Source: Nonomuraea guangzhouensis (GTDB lineage: Bacteria; Actinomycetota; Actinomycetes; Streptosporangiales; Streptosporangiaceae). From it: DNA of 64,000 nt. The position numbers were made by a program, and so were the translations under genes. The notes below the pieces were generated by a model. It was not told where the DNA came from. It worked only from the letters and a program-made list of their open reading frames with translations, and searched no databases. The stretch is taken from assembly GCF_019396345.1 (NCBI RefSeq), contig NZ_JAHKRM010000046.1:1-64000 (forward strand), read 5' to 3'. Position 1 is the stretch's first letter, and every line of letters begins with the position of its first letter. This document shows positions 33,276 through 43,339 of this stretch, piece after piece.

Positions 33276-33302
33276 GTTTGCGGATGAGCCATCTATGGGT
33301 AA
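33276..33302 (+). promoter_or_regulatory. Candidate SigB-type promoter of the glycosyltransferase
   Basis: GTTT at 33276-33279 and GGGTAA at 33297-33302 with 17 bases between (16 if counted from GGTTTG). It is the only GGGTA box in the 108-bp gap, upstream of ATG 33375. Confidence 0.4.
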
Positions 33303-33374
33303 GGTCTTGTCCAGAGAAAGACGTGCCTAAGACGCAGGCACACCTTGAAAGCTGTTTTAACGCTGAGGTGTGCC

Positions 33375-34478
33375 ATGAATATCGCGATCGTCGCTTCCGC
33401 CACAGGCAACAAACGTCACCAGATTCTCTCCGTCGCGCGTGAGCTGGGACGCGATCATCACGTCACGATCTACTCCCGGCGTGACAGTGCCGAGGGAAAG
33501 CCCAGGACGCGGGTGGCGCCGGGCGTCATGCTGGAGCACATCGACGTGGGCCCGCTGCGCGATCTCAGCTCCACCGACGTCATGCCGTACCTCAAGGATG
33601 TCGGCCAATACCTGAGCAGGCGGTGGAACCAGGAAACGCCGGACGTGATCCACGCCCACTCCTGGACCGGCGGCCTCGCCGCCGTCAGCGGCGCCAAGGG
33701 ACTGCGGGTGCCGGTCACCCAGACCTTCCACTCGGTCGACGCCACCCACCTGAAGCTGGAGCTCGCGCTGGGCCGGAACGCCAGAGCGGTCATCGTCGGC
33801 TCCGGTGACGAGGAGTCGGCGCTGATCCGGCTCGGCGTCCCACGCCACAACATCGCCGTCGTGCCGTACGGCGTGGACACCGAGCGCTTCCACCGCCAGG
33901 GCCCGGTGGCCACGCGCGGCAGCCGCAAGCGCCTGCTGCACCTCGGCCCGCTCACGCCCGAACGCGGCGCCCCGACGATCATCCGCGCGCTGCAGGGCCT
34001 CCAGGACGTCGAGCTCGTGCTCGCGGGCGGCCCCGAGCTGGAGCTGCTCGACGAGGACCGGGAGGCGCGCCGTCTGCGCGCCCTGGCGCAGCAGCTCGGC
34101 GTGGCCGACCGCGTGACCCTGCTCGGCCAGGTCAAGCGGGCCGCGGTGCCCAAGCTCATGCGCAGCGCCGACGCCGTGGTGTCGGTGCCGCGCGAGGCCA
34201 CGACGGGCGTCGTCGCGCTGGAGGCCATGGCCTGCGGTGTGCCGGTCATCGCCTCGGCCGTCGGCGCGCACCTCGACTCGATCATCGACGGCGTCACCGG
34301 CCTGCTGGTGCCGCCGGACCGCCCCGCGCGGACCGCGCGCCTGGCCCGTGAGCTGCTGACGGACCCGACGCTGCGCACCGCGCTCGGCTACGCGGGCGCC
34401 GACCGCGCCCGTTCGCGCTACTCATGGGAGCGGGTCAGCCAGGAGCTGGTACGGGTGTATGAGCTCGCCTGCGCTTAA
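33375..34478 (+). CDS. GT4-family glycosyltransferase
   Basis: 367 residues. GT-B fold: N-terminal acceptor half (NIAIVASATG, HAHSWTGGLAA) and C-terminal donor half with VVPYGVDTERFH, LLHLGPLTPERG, and the EX7E motif REATTGVVALEAMACGVPVI (about 275-294). Donor and acceptor are not deducible. ATG 33375 has GAGGTG upstream. A SigB-like promoter precedes it, suggesting a stress-induced glycan or glycolipid. Confidence 0.85.
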   Translation: MNIAIVASATGNKRHQILSVARELGRDHHVTIYSRRDSAEGKPRTRVAPGVMLEHIDVGPLRDLSSTDVMPYLKDVGQYLSRRWNQETPDVIHAHSWTGGLAAVSGAKGLRVPVTQTFHSVDATHLKLELALGRNARAVIVGSGDEESALIRLGVPRHNIAVVPYGVDTERFHRQGPVATRGSRKRLLHLGPLTPERGAPTIIRALQGLQDVELVLAGGPELELLDEDREARRLRALAQQLGVADRVTLLGQVKRAAVPKLMRSADAVVSVPREATTGVVALEAMACGVPVIASAVGAHLDSIIDGVTGLLVPPDRPARTARLARELLTDPTLRTALGYAGADRARSRYSWERVSQELVRVYELACA

Positions 34479-34488
34479 AGTTCCTTTT

Positions 34489-35079
34489 ATGCTGATTCAT
34501 CCTTGGGACGCAGGCACCGACGAGCAGTCCCTGGCGTACGTGAAAGACCACCAGTTCGGGCATCTCATAGCCGCGGGCCGCGGCCGTGAGGTGCCCGTCG
34601 TGGTGCCGACGCAGTTCCTGCTCGTGGACGACCGGACGATCGTGCTCCACCTGGCCAGGCCCAACCCCGTCTGGGCGGCGATCGGTGAGAACCCCAAGGT
34701 GGTCATGTCGGTGGCGGGCCCCTGGGCCTACATCCCCGGCCGGTGGCGGGCCGAGCCAGGCAACGAGCCCGAGCTCGGCGTGCCGACCACGTTCTACTCC
34801 TCCGTCCAGCTCATCTGCCGGGCCGAGGTCGTCACCGAGACCGAGGGCAAGCTGGAGATCCTGCGCGAGCAGCTCGCCGACCTCGAATCCGGGCACGGCG
34901 ATCCGGCCCGGATGCCGCGGCTGATGTCCGGCATCCAGGGGGTCCGGCTGGCGATCGAGGAGATCCGCGGCAAGTTCAAGTACGACGGCCACAAGGACGC
35001 CGCCCACCGGGAGCGGGTGGCCAAGGGGCTGACCGAGCGTGCCGGGCCCGGTGACTCGTCGGCCCTCAGCCATCTCTGA
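34489..35079 (+). CDS. PaiB-like FMN-binding split-barrel protein
   Basis: 196 residues from ATG 34489 (MLIHPW start of the family); an in-frame ATG 34459 overlaps the previous gene but its ribosome site is poorly spaced. Motifs: FGHLIAAGRGREVPVVVPTQF, LVDDRTIVLHLARPNPVWAA, VVMSVAGPWAYIPGRW. The PaiB family binds FMN and has been tied to transcriptional control and protease repression in Bacillus. Stop codon is directly adjacent to the stop of the convergent PucR gene. Confidence 0.75.
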   Translation: MLIHPWDAGTDEQSLAYVKDHQFGHLIAAGRGREVPVVVPTQFLLVDDRTIVLHLARPNPVWAAIGENPKVVMSVAGPWAYIPGRWRAEPGNEPELGVPTTFYSSVQLICRAEVVTETEGKLEILREQLADLESGHGDPARMPRLMSGIQGVRLAIEEIRGKFKYDGHKDAAHRERVAKGLTERAGPGDSSALSHL

Positions 35080-36132
35080 TCAGCAGAGGCGGGCCGCCTT
35101 GAGGCCCAGGTGGACGGTCAGGCGGTCGTCGCCGTCCGACAGGTCCCGGTGCAGCACCCGTTCGGCCTTGCCCAGCCGGTAGTACAGCGTCTGGCGGTGG
35201 ATGCCCAGCTCGGCGGCTGTTTTTTGGGCGTGGCCGCCGAGGTCCAGGTAGACCTCCACGGTGTGCGCCAGCTCGTGGTCGAGCGCCGCGGTCTCGGCCG
35301 CCAGCTCGCGCAGGTCGCTCTGACCCAGCCTGACCAGCAGCCGGTGCACGCCCAGGTCCTCCCACCGGGCGACGGGCGCGAAGCGGGGGAAGTGCTCGGC
35401 GACGCGTAGCGCCTGCCGCGCCTCGCGCCAGCTCTGCCAGGCGTCCGCCGGGTCCGCCCGGGGGGCGCCGAGGCCGGCCGCCGTACCGTAGGCGTTCTGG
35501 AGGGTCTGGGCGACCTCGGCGGCCAGGTGCGCGGGGGCGAGCAGCGCGACGGGCGAGCCGGCGCGGGCCAGGACGCCGCGCGGCAGCGTCCAGAGGGCGG
35601 CGACGCGCTCCTCGGACTCGCGTACGGCGATCGCGGCGACGGGCCCGCGCATCTCGATGGAGGCGCCGGCCCGCTCCTCCGGGTCCGCCGAGAGCAGCGC
35701 GCGCAGGCCGTCACCGAGGTCCTGACGGCTCCTGGCCTCCTGGGCGAGCGCGGCGGCGGCCCTGGCGACCAGCGGGGCGGCCCGCAGCAGCACCTCGTCG
35801 GTGAGGCTGCCGGAGTCGAGCAGCCACAGGTAGCCGTAGGTGACCTCGCCGTGGCGCAGCGGCCAGCAGACCCTGGCCAGGACCTTGAGGTCGGCGTCCG
35901 CGGGGATCCGGACCGGGCCGTGCGCCCGGGCGATGCCGTAGCGTTCGAAATAGTCGCGGACCTCGCCCGTGGCGCGCCTGCGCAGGATCGACTCCTGGCG
36001 GACGGTGTCGATGTCGCCGTGCTGCGCGCCATACGCCAGCAGGCGGAACGAGCGGTCTTCCAGCGTCGCGGACGCCCCCAGCAGGCGGGCGAGCTCGTCG
36101 ACGGTCTCCTGTAGATCTGCCGAATTGTGCAT
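35080..36132 (-). CDS. PucR-family regulator of proline catabolism
   Basis: 350 residues. N-terminal sensor region, GGDEF-like middle, and the C-terminal PucR HTH: LGGHAQKTAAELGIHRQTLY followed by YRLGKAERVL. Divergent from proline dehydrogenase and P5C dehydrogenase with a 76-bp gap. In Streptomyces the same arrangement is an activator of proline use (PutR-like), so it probably activates the put genes in response to proline. ATG 36132 chosen; a longer TTG frame to 36153 adds 7 residues without family support. Confidence 0.85.
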   Translation of the reverse strand: MHNSADLQETVDELARLLGASATLEDRSFRLLAYGAQHGDIDTVRQESILRRRATGEVRDYFERYGIARAHGPVRIPADADLKVLARVCWPLRHGEVTYGYLWLLDSGSLTDEVLLRAAPLVARAAAALAQEARSRQDLGDGLRALLSADPEERAGASIEMRGPVAAIAVRESEERVAALWTLPRGVLARAGSPVALLAPAHLAAEVAQTLQNAYGTAAGLGAPRADPADAWQSWREARQALRVAEHFPRFAPVARWEDLGVHRLLVRLGQSDLRELAAETAALDHELAHTVEVYLDLGGHAQKTAAELGIHRQTLYYRLGKAERVLHRDLSDGDDRLTVHLGLKAARLC

Positions 36133-36208
36133 TTGTATGACAGCCTGCCACAACCGCCGTTACGTGCGTCGATGGCCCTGTTATGAACTGCGGTTTTACG
36201 CTGAGAAC

Positions 36209-37126
36209 ATGCTGGGTCAACTGCTCCTCGCCACCTCCCGGAGCGCGCTGGTACGCCGCTCTGTGTCGGGCTTCCCGCTCACGCGCAAGGTCGTCGACAG
36301 GTTCGTCGCCGGTGAGGGCGTGGAAGAGGCCCGGACCGCCATCGAACGGCTGCGCGACGCCAATCTCGCGGTCACCGTCGACCATCTCGGCGAAGAGACC
36401 CGCGACGCCAGAGCGGCGGCGGCCACCGCCAAGGCGTACATCACGCTGCTCGCCGCGCTGCGCCCGCTGGAGCTCGGCCGCCGGGGCGAGGTGTCGGTCA
36501 AGCTGTCTGCCCTCGGGCAGCGGCTCGACGACGCGATGGCGCTGGAGCACGCCCGCGAGATCTGCGCCGCCGCCGACGCCAACGGCTCGACCGTGACGCT
36601 CGACATGGAGGACCACACCACCGTCGACTCGACGCTCGGGATCCTGCGCAAGCTGCGCGCGGACTTCCCGTCGACCGGCGTGGCGATCCAGTCCTACCTG
36701 TTCCGCAGCGTGGACGACTGCCGCGAACTGGCCGGCGAGGGTTCGCGGGTACGTTTGGTCAAGGGCGCCTACCGGGAGCCCGCCACGGTCGCCCACCAGG
36801 GCAAGAGCGACGTCGACAAGGCGTACGTACGATGCCTGCGGATCCTCATGGCGGGGCAGGGGTACCCCATGGTGGCGACGCACGACGACCGGATCATCTC
36901 GATCACCGAGCTCCTCGCCGACCGCTTCGGCCGCGGGCTTGGGTCCTACGAGTACCAGATGCTGTACGGGATCCGCACCGACCGGCAGGAGGATCTCGCC
37001 GGAGCGGGTCACACCGTCCGCGTCTACGTTCCCTATGGCGACGACTGGTACGGCTACTTCATGCGGCGCCTGGCCGAGCGCCCCGCCAACGTCGCCTTCT
37101 TCCTTCGTGCCCTTGGGGGTAAGTAA
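36209..37126 (+). CDS. putB: Proline dehydrogenase
   Basis: 305 residues, the monofunctional PRODH barrel. FAD and proline site motifs: VSVKLSALGQRLDDAMALEH, TLDMEDHTTVDSTL, VRLVKGAYREP, and the C-terminal YVPYGDDWYGYFMRRLAERP. Oxidises proline to pyrroline-5-carboxylate, passing electrons to quinones. ATG 36209 at the family start. Stop abuts the ATG of the next gene. Confidence 0.93.
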   Translation: MLGQLLLATSRSALVRRSVSGFPLTRKVVDRFVAGEGVEEARTAIERLRDANLAVTVDHLGEETRDARAAAATAKAYITLLAALRPLELGRRGEVSVKLSALGQRLDDAMALEHAREICAAADANGSTVTLDMEDHTTVDSTLGILRKLRADFPSTGVAIQSYLFRSVDDCRELAGEGSRVRLVKGAYREPATVAHQGKSDVDKAYVRCLRILMAGQGYPMVATHDDRIISITELLADRFGRGLGSYEYQMLYGIRTDRQEDLAGAGHTVRVYVPYGDDWYGYFMRRLAERPANVAFFLRALGGK

Positions 37127-38800
<1,674 letters not shown>

Positions 38801-38824
38801 GACCCAGCCGTCTGGCGGCTGAAC

Positions 38825-38860
38825 AGGCGAGCCATCCCCGGACCCGGGGATGGCTCGCCT
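38825..38860. terminator. Convergent hairpin terminator
   Basis: A perfect 16-bp stem (AGGCGAGCCATCCCCG with its complement) and 4-base loop lie between pruA and the convergent XRE gene, touching the XRE stop codon. There is no U-tract, as is common in GC-rich actinobacteria. Likely works in both directions. Confidence 0.75.
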
Positions 38861-39773
38861 ATTCCGGCGGCGGGGGCGCCGACCACAGCGTGCTGATGAC
38901 CTGCTGGAGGATCTCCGGGGTCGCGGCCGCGGGCTGCGCGTAGACGCTCAGCTGATTCAGCAGATGCCGGTACGGCCGTACGTCGGCGTCCTTGGTGAGG
39001 TAGTGGGCGTCGGCGGTCTGTTCCAGATAGACCACATCAGGCAGGTCCGCCTCGGCGAAGCGCAGGATCGTGAAGGGGTCCACGCCCTTACCTGGCCCGA
39101 AGGAGAGTATCTGGAGGGTGACGTGCGGGAGGGTGACCATCTCTTGGAGATGCTCGAGCTGGGCGCGCATCGTCGCGCTGTCACCGACCTGGCGGCGCAG
39201 CACCGACTCATCCATGACCACCCATAACTTGCGTGGCTGAGGGGACAGCAGCAGCTGCTGGCGATGCATCCGCAAGGCGACCCGGCGCTCGATCAGCTCG
39301 GCGTGGCCTTCGCTGTTGTGCGCGACGACCGCCTGGGCGTAGTCCTTGGTCTGGAGCAGGGCCGGGACCTGCTGGACCTCGTAGGTGCGGATGACCGTCG
39401 CGTCCTGCTCCAGCCCGAGAAACGCCGCGAACTCGTCGGAGATCACGTCTCGGTAGTCCTGCCACCTGCCGGGGGCGTCGGCCTGCGCGGCCAGGGTGAG
39501 CACGATCTGACGTTCGGCCTCGTCGACGTCGTACAGGCTGAGCAGATCGGCCACGTCGTCCAGGGGGAGATCGGTGCGCCCGCTCTCCAGGTGGCCGAGT
39601 GTGGAGGGCGAGCTTCCGATGGCGGCGGCCGCGTCCGCACGAGTGATGCCGCTCGACTCGCGCAGCCGGCGCAGGCGTACGCCGACCAGCATCCGCAGCG
39701 CCGTCGGTCCGGACTGGCGCAATGCCTCGCCAGGGATTCCGGTCGAGTCGCCTCTACCGCGAGCAGTCGGCAT
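38859..39773 (-). CDS. XRE-family regulator with DUF5753 (Scr1-type)
   Basis: 304 residues. HTH_31-type XRE domain at about 27-85 (LRESSGITRADAAAAIGSSP STLGHLESG) and a C-terminal DUF5753 (about 110-290: FLGLEQDATVIRTYEVQQVP, LLQTKDYAQAVV). This class is expanded in filamentous actinobacteria and often pairs with a small DUF397 protein; none is seen adjacent. Likely regulates development or secondary processes. Confidence 0.88.
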   Translation of the reverse strand: MPTARGRGDSTGIPGEALRQSGPTALRMLVGVRLRRLRESSGITRADAAAAIGSSPSTLGHLESGRTDLPLDDVADLLSLYDVDEAERQIVLTLAAQADAPGRWQDYRDVISDEFAAFLGLEQDATVIRTYEVQQVPALLQTKDYAQAVVAHNSEGHAELIERRVALRMHRQQLLLSPQPRKLWVVMDESVLRRQVGDSATMRAQLEHLQEMVTLPHVTLQILSFGPGKGVDPFTILRFAEADLPDVVYLEQTADAHYLTKDADVRPYRHLLNQLSVYAQPAAATPEILQQVISTLWSAPPPPE

Positions 39774-40189
39774 TTATGCTCCCAATTCGGCCGCCCGCAG
39801 CTGCCGGGAAATCCGGCAGATCGTTCAACTGTCTCGGCAACTGCTGGAGGGGGTTCGTCGGTTTCCTCGATATCCGCACGAGGCTACCCACTGTGGATAA
39901 CACCCGCGAACGGGCTCAGCAAGCGGATCCGACCAGATGCGGACAATGATCCTCTCGCGGAGGCGTGCGCCGCAGTCCCCAGGTAAGGCGGTCCGGAACG
40001 TGGTCTGGGGTGGTGCCGGGAGTGTTTCGCCGGGTCGGCGACGCGAGAGTGAGCCACGGGTCTGTCTTGTACATGGCAGGAGGAGCAGTGGATCTACTAC
40101 GTGCGGGGTCGCGGACGTCCGGGGATCGGGGGCGCGGGATGCTCGCGCGAGCCGGCCGGGGTGCGGCGGCGGTGGTGGCCGGGCTCGGT
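39774..40189. other. Intergenic region without a clear gene
   Basis: 416 bases. Open frames exist but have unsteady codon use and no recognisable family. The first part should hold the promoter of the XRE gene. The last part leads into esterase debris. Confidence 0.45.
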
Positions 40190-40605
40190 CTGTTATGCGG
40201 CTCCGGTGCCGCGCTTCTTCGGCGAACGGGCCGCCAAGGTGCTGGCCCGTTACCCGCTGGACAAGTACGGCGGGCCCCGTGGGCGAGCAGCACGCCGGTC
40301 GTACCGAGCTTCCCCACCGGCGCGTTCCATGCCTCCGAGCTGCAGTATCTCTTCGCGGCCGACTACTTCGCCGGTCGGAGCCTGTCACCGGACCAGTCGC
40401 GGTTGTCCGACACGATGATCGACTACTGGAGCCGCTTCGCCCATCACGGCGATCCCAACGGCCCCGCGACACCGCCCTGGCCCGCCGTACGCGCCGGGCA
40501 GGACTTCGTCCAGCGGCTCGCCCCCGGTGTGTCCGGCATCCGTCCGGTGGATCTGTGCCGGGAGCATCAATGCCGCTTCTGGCAGTCCCCGGAGGGCGCA
40601 TCATG
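40190..40605 (+). pseudogene. Type-B carboxylesterase C-terminal remnant
   Basis: Two fragments in different frames: FFGERAAKVLARYPLDKYGG (about 40215) and then GAFHASELQYLFAADYFAG to LSDTMIDYWSRFAHHGDPNG and the end at 40606, the typical C-terminus of carboxylesterases including the catalytic-His neighbourhood. The serine-elbow part is missing. Non-functional. Confidence 0.7.
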
Positions 40606-41599
40606 AGCCTTTGGTGGTCAGGAGCCTTGTATAGAGCTGGCGGGATGCCAAGGCCGATATATCGGGCAAGTGCCTGCTGGCGAGCCACGCCGCCGCGGCG
40701 GCTCCCTCCCCGGAGGTGCTGATCTTCGTGTCCGGCCATGTTCTCCCGAGTGACGTGCGTAATGCCCGGGAGAGCGGGTTGGGCGTGGTCAACAGGCTGC
40801 CGCCGAGCACGATGGGGCTGGTGGCGCCGGGCTGCCGGATCACGTTCACCGATGCCGTGAGGTGGTCGGCCGCCCGGCGGGTGATCAGCGTGGCCTCCTG
40901 GTCACCGCCGTCGGCGGCGGTCAGGACGAGGGGGGCGAGCCTGGCCAGTTCGGGTGGTGGTATGCGGTGTGCGGTCTCGATGATGGCGTTGGTCAATGTC
41001 CGGCCGCCGGCCAGCCGGTCGGCGTCCGGCACACCGAGGTCGCGGAGGACCTGCCGGTTCAGTTCGGACAGCGAGCCGTCGCGATCGAGGGTGATGAGCA
41101 CCGCTCGTACGGCTTCCCGGCCGATCCAGAACCCTGAGCCGTGGTCGCCGAGCAGCCAGCCATGTCCGTCGGCGGCTCGCATGACGGTCCGGTCACGGAT
41201 GGCTGCCGCGACCGCGCCGGTGCCGGAGACCACGACGGTCCCGTCGGCGGCGTCGGTGCCGGACACGTACGCGAGAGTGACGTCGCTGACCATGGCCGGT
41301 GTGCACAGCAGTCCAGCCTGCCGCCACCCGGTTTCCAGCGCTTGGACGATCTCAGGGGTACGCATGGCGACCTCGCCGCCCGCGAGCCCGAAGACAGCCG
41401 CCTTGATGTCGGCGGGGTCGACGCCGGCCGTCGCGGCACGCAGGGCGTCGCGGATGGCGGTGATGCCGGCGAGGCCGCGCGAGATCGGGTTGCCGCCGCC
41501 CGCTTGACCGGCACCGCGCACATGTCCCTCCACATCGGCCACGAGGGCACGGCTCGACGTCCCGCCGATGTCCATGCCGAGCACCAGAGTGACGGTCAT
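40601..41599 (-). CDS. BadF/BadG-type N-acetylglucosamine kinase-like protein
   Basis: 332 residues. ASKHA fold: phosphate 1 motif LVLGMDIGGTSSRALVAD, VFGLAGGE, phosphate 2 VVSGTGAVAAA, GDHGSGFWIGREAV and the adenosine motif VLGGSLL. Resembles N-acetylglucosamine kinases of the BadF/BadG/BcrA/BcrD group. ATG 41599 overlaps the TetR stop by 4 bases. Substrate inferred as an amino sugar. Confidence 0.8.
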   Translation of the reverse strand: MTVTLVLGMDIGGTSSRALVADVEGHVRGAGQAGGGNPISRGLAGITAIRDALRAATAGVDPADIKAAVFGLAGGEVAMRTPEIVQALETGWRQAGLLCTPAMVSDVTLAYVSGTDAADGTVVVSGTGAVAAAIRDRTVMRAADGHGWLLGDHGSGFWIGREAVRAVLITLDRDGSLSELNRQVLRDLGVPDADRLAGGRTLTNAIIETAHRIPPPELARLAPLVLTAADGGDQEATLITRRAADHLTASVNVIRQPGATSPIVLGGSLLTTPNPLSRALRTSLGRTWPDTKISTSGEGAAAAAWLASRHLPDISALASRQLYTRLLTTKGS

Positions 41600-42243
41600 G
41601 TGGTGGTTCCGGTCTGGCGATAGGCGGCGAGGAAGACCCGGACGGCGGCGTCGGCGTAGTGATCGAGCTCGGCGGGGGGAAACCGGATGTCGTCGCCGCA
41701 GAACATCACCTTGTTGACCGGGATCGAGGTGACGAGCCAGGTGAAGTGGTTGGCCGCGAGCAGGGGGTCGTCGATCCGCAGCAGGCCTCGGCCGGTGAGT
41801 TGCTCGAAGCATGACGCCAGTGCGGCGTGCACGCTCACGGGGCCCGCCTCGAAGTAGGCGTGGCCGAGTTTCGGGAAGCGGCCGGCTTCGGCGATGACGA
41901 GGCGGCGTACGCGCAGGTGTGACGGTTGCGTGAGAGCGTGGACGAACTGGCGCGCGACCGCCCGCAGGGTGGTCTCGACGTCATCCGTGGCCGCCAACTC
42001 GCCCATGGCGTTCTGGAAGATCTGCCCGATGCCGACGAGCCGTTCGAGCACGATCTGCTCGAACAGGTTCTCCTTGCGCCCGAAGTGCTTGTAGATCGTC
42101 TGCTTCGACGCCCCCGCCGCGGAAGCGATCTCGTCGGTCTTGGCGCCGACATAGCCGTCACGGAGGAACACCTCGAGCGCCGCGTCCATGATCCGTCGCC
42201 GGGCCTGCTCGGCGACGCCCTCTCCTCGTTCGACTTCCGGCAC
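41596..42243 (-). CDS. TetR-family transcriptional regulator
   Basis: 215 residues. N-terminal HTH (RRRIMDAALEVFLRDGYVGA; then ASAAGASKQTIYKHFGRKEN) and a TetR_C-like ligand domain. GTG 42243 has GGGAGGACC upstream. Divergent from a hydrolase, with near-palindromic repeats between; probably represses both directions. Confidence 0.9.
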   Translation of the reverse strand: MPEVERGEGVAEQARRRIMDAALEVFLRDGYVGAKTDEIASAAGASKQTIYKHFGRKENLFEQIVLERLVGIGQIFQNAMGELAATDDVETTLRAVARQFVHALTQPSHLRVRRLVIAEAGRFPKLGHAYFEAGPVSVHAALASCFEQLTGRGLLRIDDPLLAANHFTWLVTSIPVNKVMFCGDDIRFPPAELDHYADAAVRVFLAAYRQTGTTT

Positions 42244-42261
42244 TTCTGGTCCTCCCGCCGG

Positions 42262-42324
42262 TTGACATTCTCATTTTAGGTACCGTACCGTACGGTTCAC
42301 CCATGTACCGTACTGTACAGTACA
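42262..42324. promoter_or_regulatory. TetR operators and promoter for the hydrolase
   Basis: TTGACA (42262-42267) and TACCGT (42286-42291) with an 18-bp spacer form a likely sigma-70 promoter toward the hydrolase. It overlaps ACCGTACGGT (42287-42296). A second, 21-bp near-palindrome runs from TGTAC to GTACA (42304-42324) just downstream. Repeated GTAC units suggest two TetR operators. Confidence 0.7.
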
Positions 42325-42341
42325 CTTCGGAAGGATGAGAG

Positions 42342-43145
42342 ATGGGCACTGTCCAGTCCAAGGACGGCACCACGATCGCTTTCGACGCCTGGGGCGACGG
42401 CCAGCCGCTGATCATGATCGACGGGGCCACCGCCCACCGCGCCGTCAACCCGATCAACGCCGAGGTCGGGCAACTGCTGCGCGAAGAGTTCCAGGTCTAC
42501 GCCTACGATCGCCGTGGCCGCGGTGAGAGCACCGATACCCTGCCGTACGCGTTAGAGCGTGAGATCGAGGATCTCGCCGCCCTGATCGACGACGCGGGTG
42601 GGTCGGCCGTCGTGTTCGGCTGGTCCTCGGGAGCCGTGCTGGCCCTGCACGCCGCGGCCGCCGGTTTGCCGATCACCCGGCTGGCGTTGTTCGAACCACC
42701 GTTCGTCGTCGACGACGGCCGCCCGCCGCTGCCCGCCGACTACGTGCAGCGGCTCGATGCCGACGTCGCCGACGGTCGCCCGGGTGACGCGGTGGAGCTG
42801 TTCATGACCGCGGCGGCCGGTGTCCCCGCCGACGCGGTCGCCGGTATGCGGCAGGCGCCGTTCTGGCCCGCCGTGGAAGCGGTCGCGCACACCATCGCCT
42901 ACGACGGGCGGATCATGGGCAGCACCATGTCGGGCGCGCCTCTGCCCGCCGATCGCTGGGCCGCGATCACCATGCCCGTCCTGGTCATGCACGGCACCGG
43001 CACCATGCCATGGCTGATCACCGCGGCCCAGGCACTGGCCGACCTCCTGCCCACCGCGACACTGCGCGCCGTACCAGGCGAGAACCACGGCACCACAGCC
43101 GACGTGCTCGCCCCCGCACTACGGCAATTCGCCGAAGGCCACTAG
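42342..43145 (+). CDS. Alpha/beta hydrolase
   Basis: 267 residues. Oxyanion loop at DGATA, nucleophile elbow FGWSSGAV with Ser at about 92, acid near 200, and catalytic His in PGENHGTTA near the C-terminus. GGAAGGATGAGAG before the ATG. Divergent from TetR with operators between, so it is probably induced by a TetR ligand, possibly its own substrate. Substrate unknown. Confidence 0.87.
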   Translation: MGTVQSKDGTTIAFDAWGDGQPLIMIDGATAHRAVNPINAEVGQLLREEFQVYAYDRRGRGESTDTLPYALEREIEDLAALIDDAGGSAVVFGWSSGAVLALHAAAAGLPITRLALFEPPFVVDDGRPPLPADYVQRLDADVADGRPGDAVELFMTAAAGVPADAVAGMRQAPFWPAVEAVAHTIAYDGRIMGSTMSGAPLPADRWAAITMPVLVMHGTGTMPWLITAAQALADLLPTATLRAVPGENHGTTADVLAPALRQFAEGH

Positions 43146-43339
43146 ACACCCGCAAGCGGCGCGGCGACTTCGGCTCTCCACTCGTCTGCCCGTCGTCAAC
43201 GTCCTGGGCCCGGCGACGCTGGTTGAGCGAGCAACGCCGTATCCCGGGCCGGGCACGAAGCCCTGCGCCCGGCCCCGTGGAGGCAGCCCTGTAACAAACG
43301 AAGCGGTTGCGCGAAACATACTGTCCTTAATCTCCGGAC

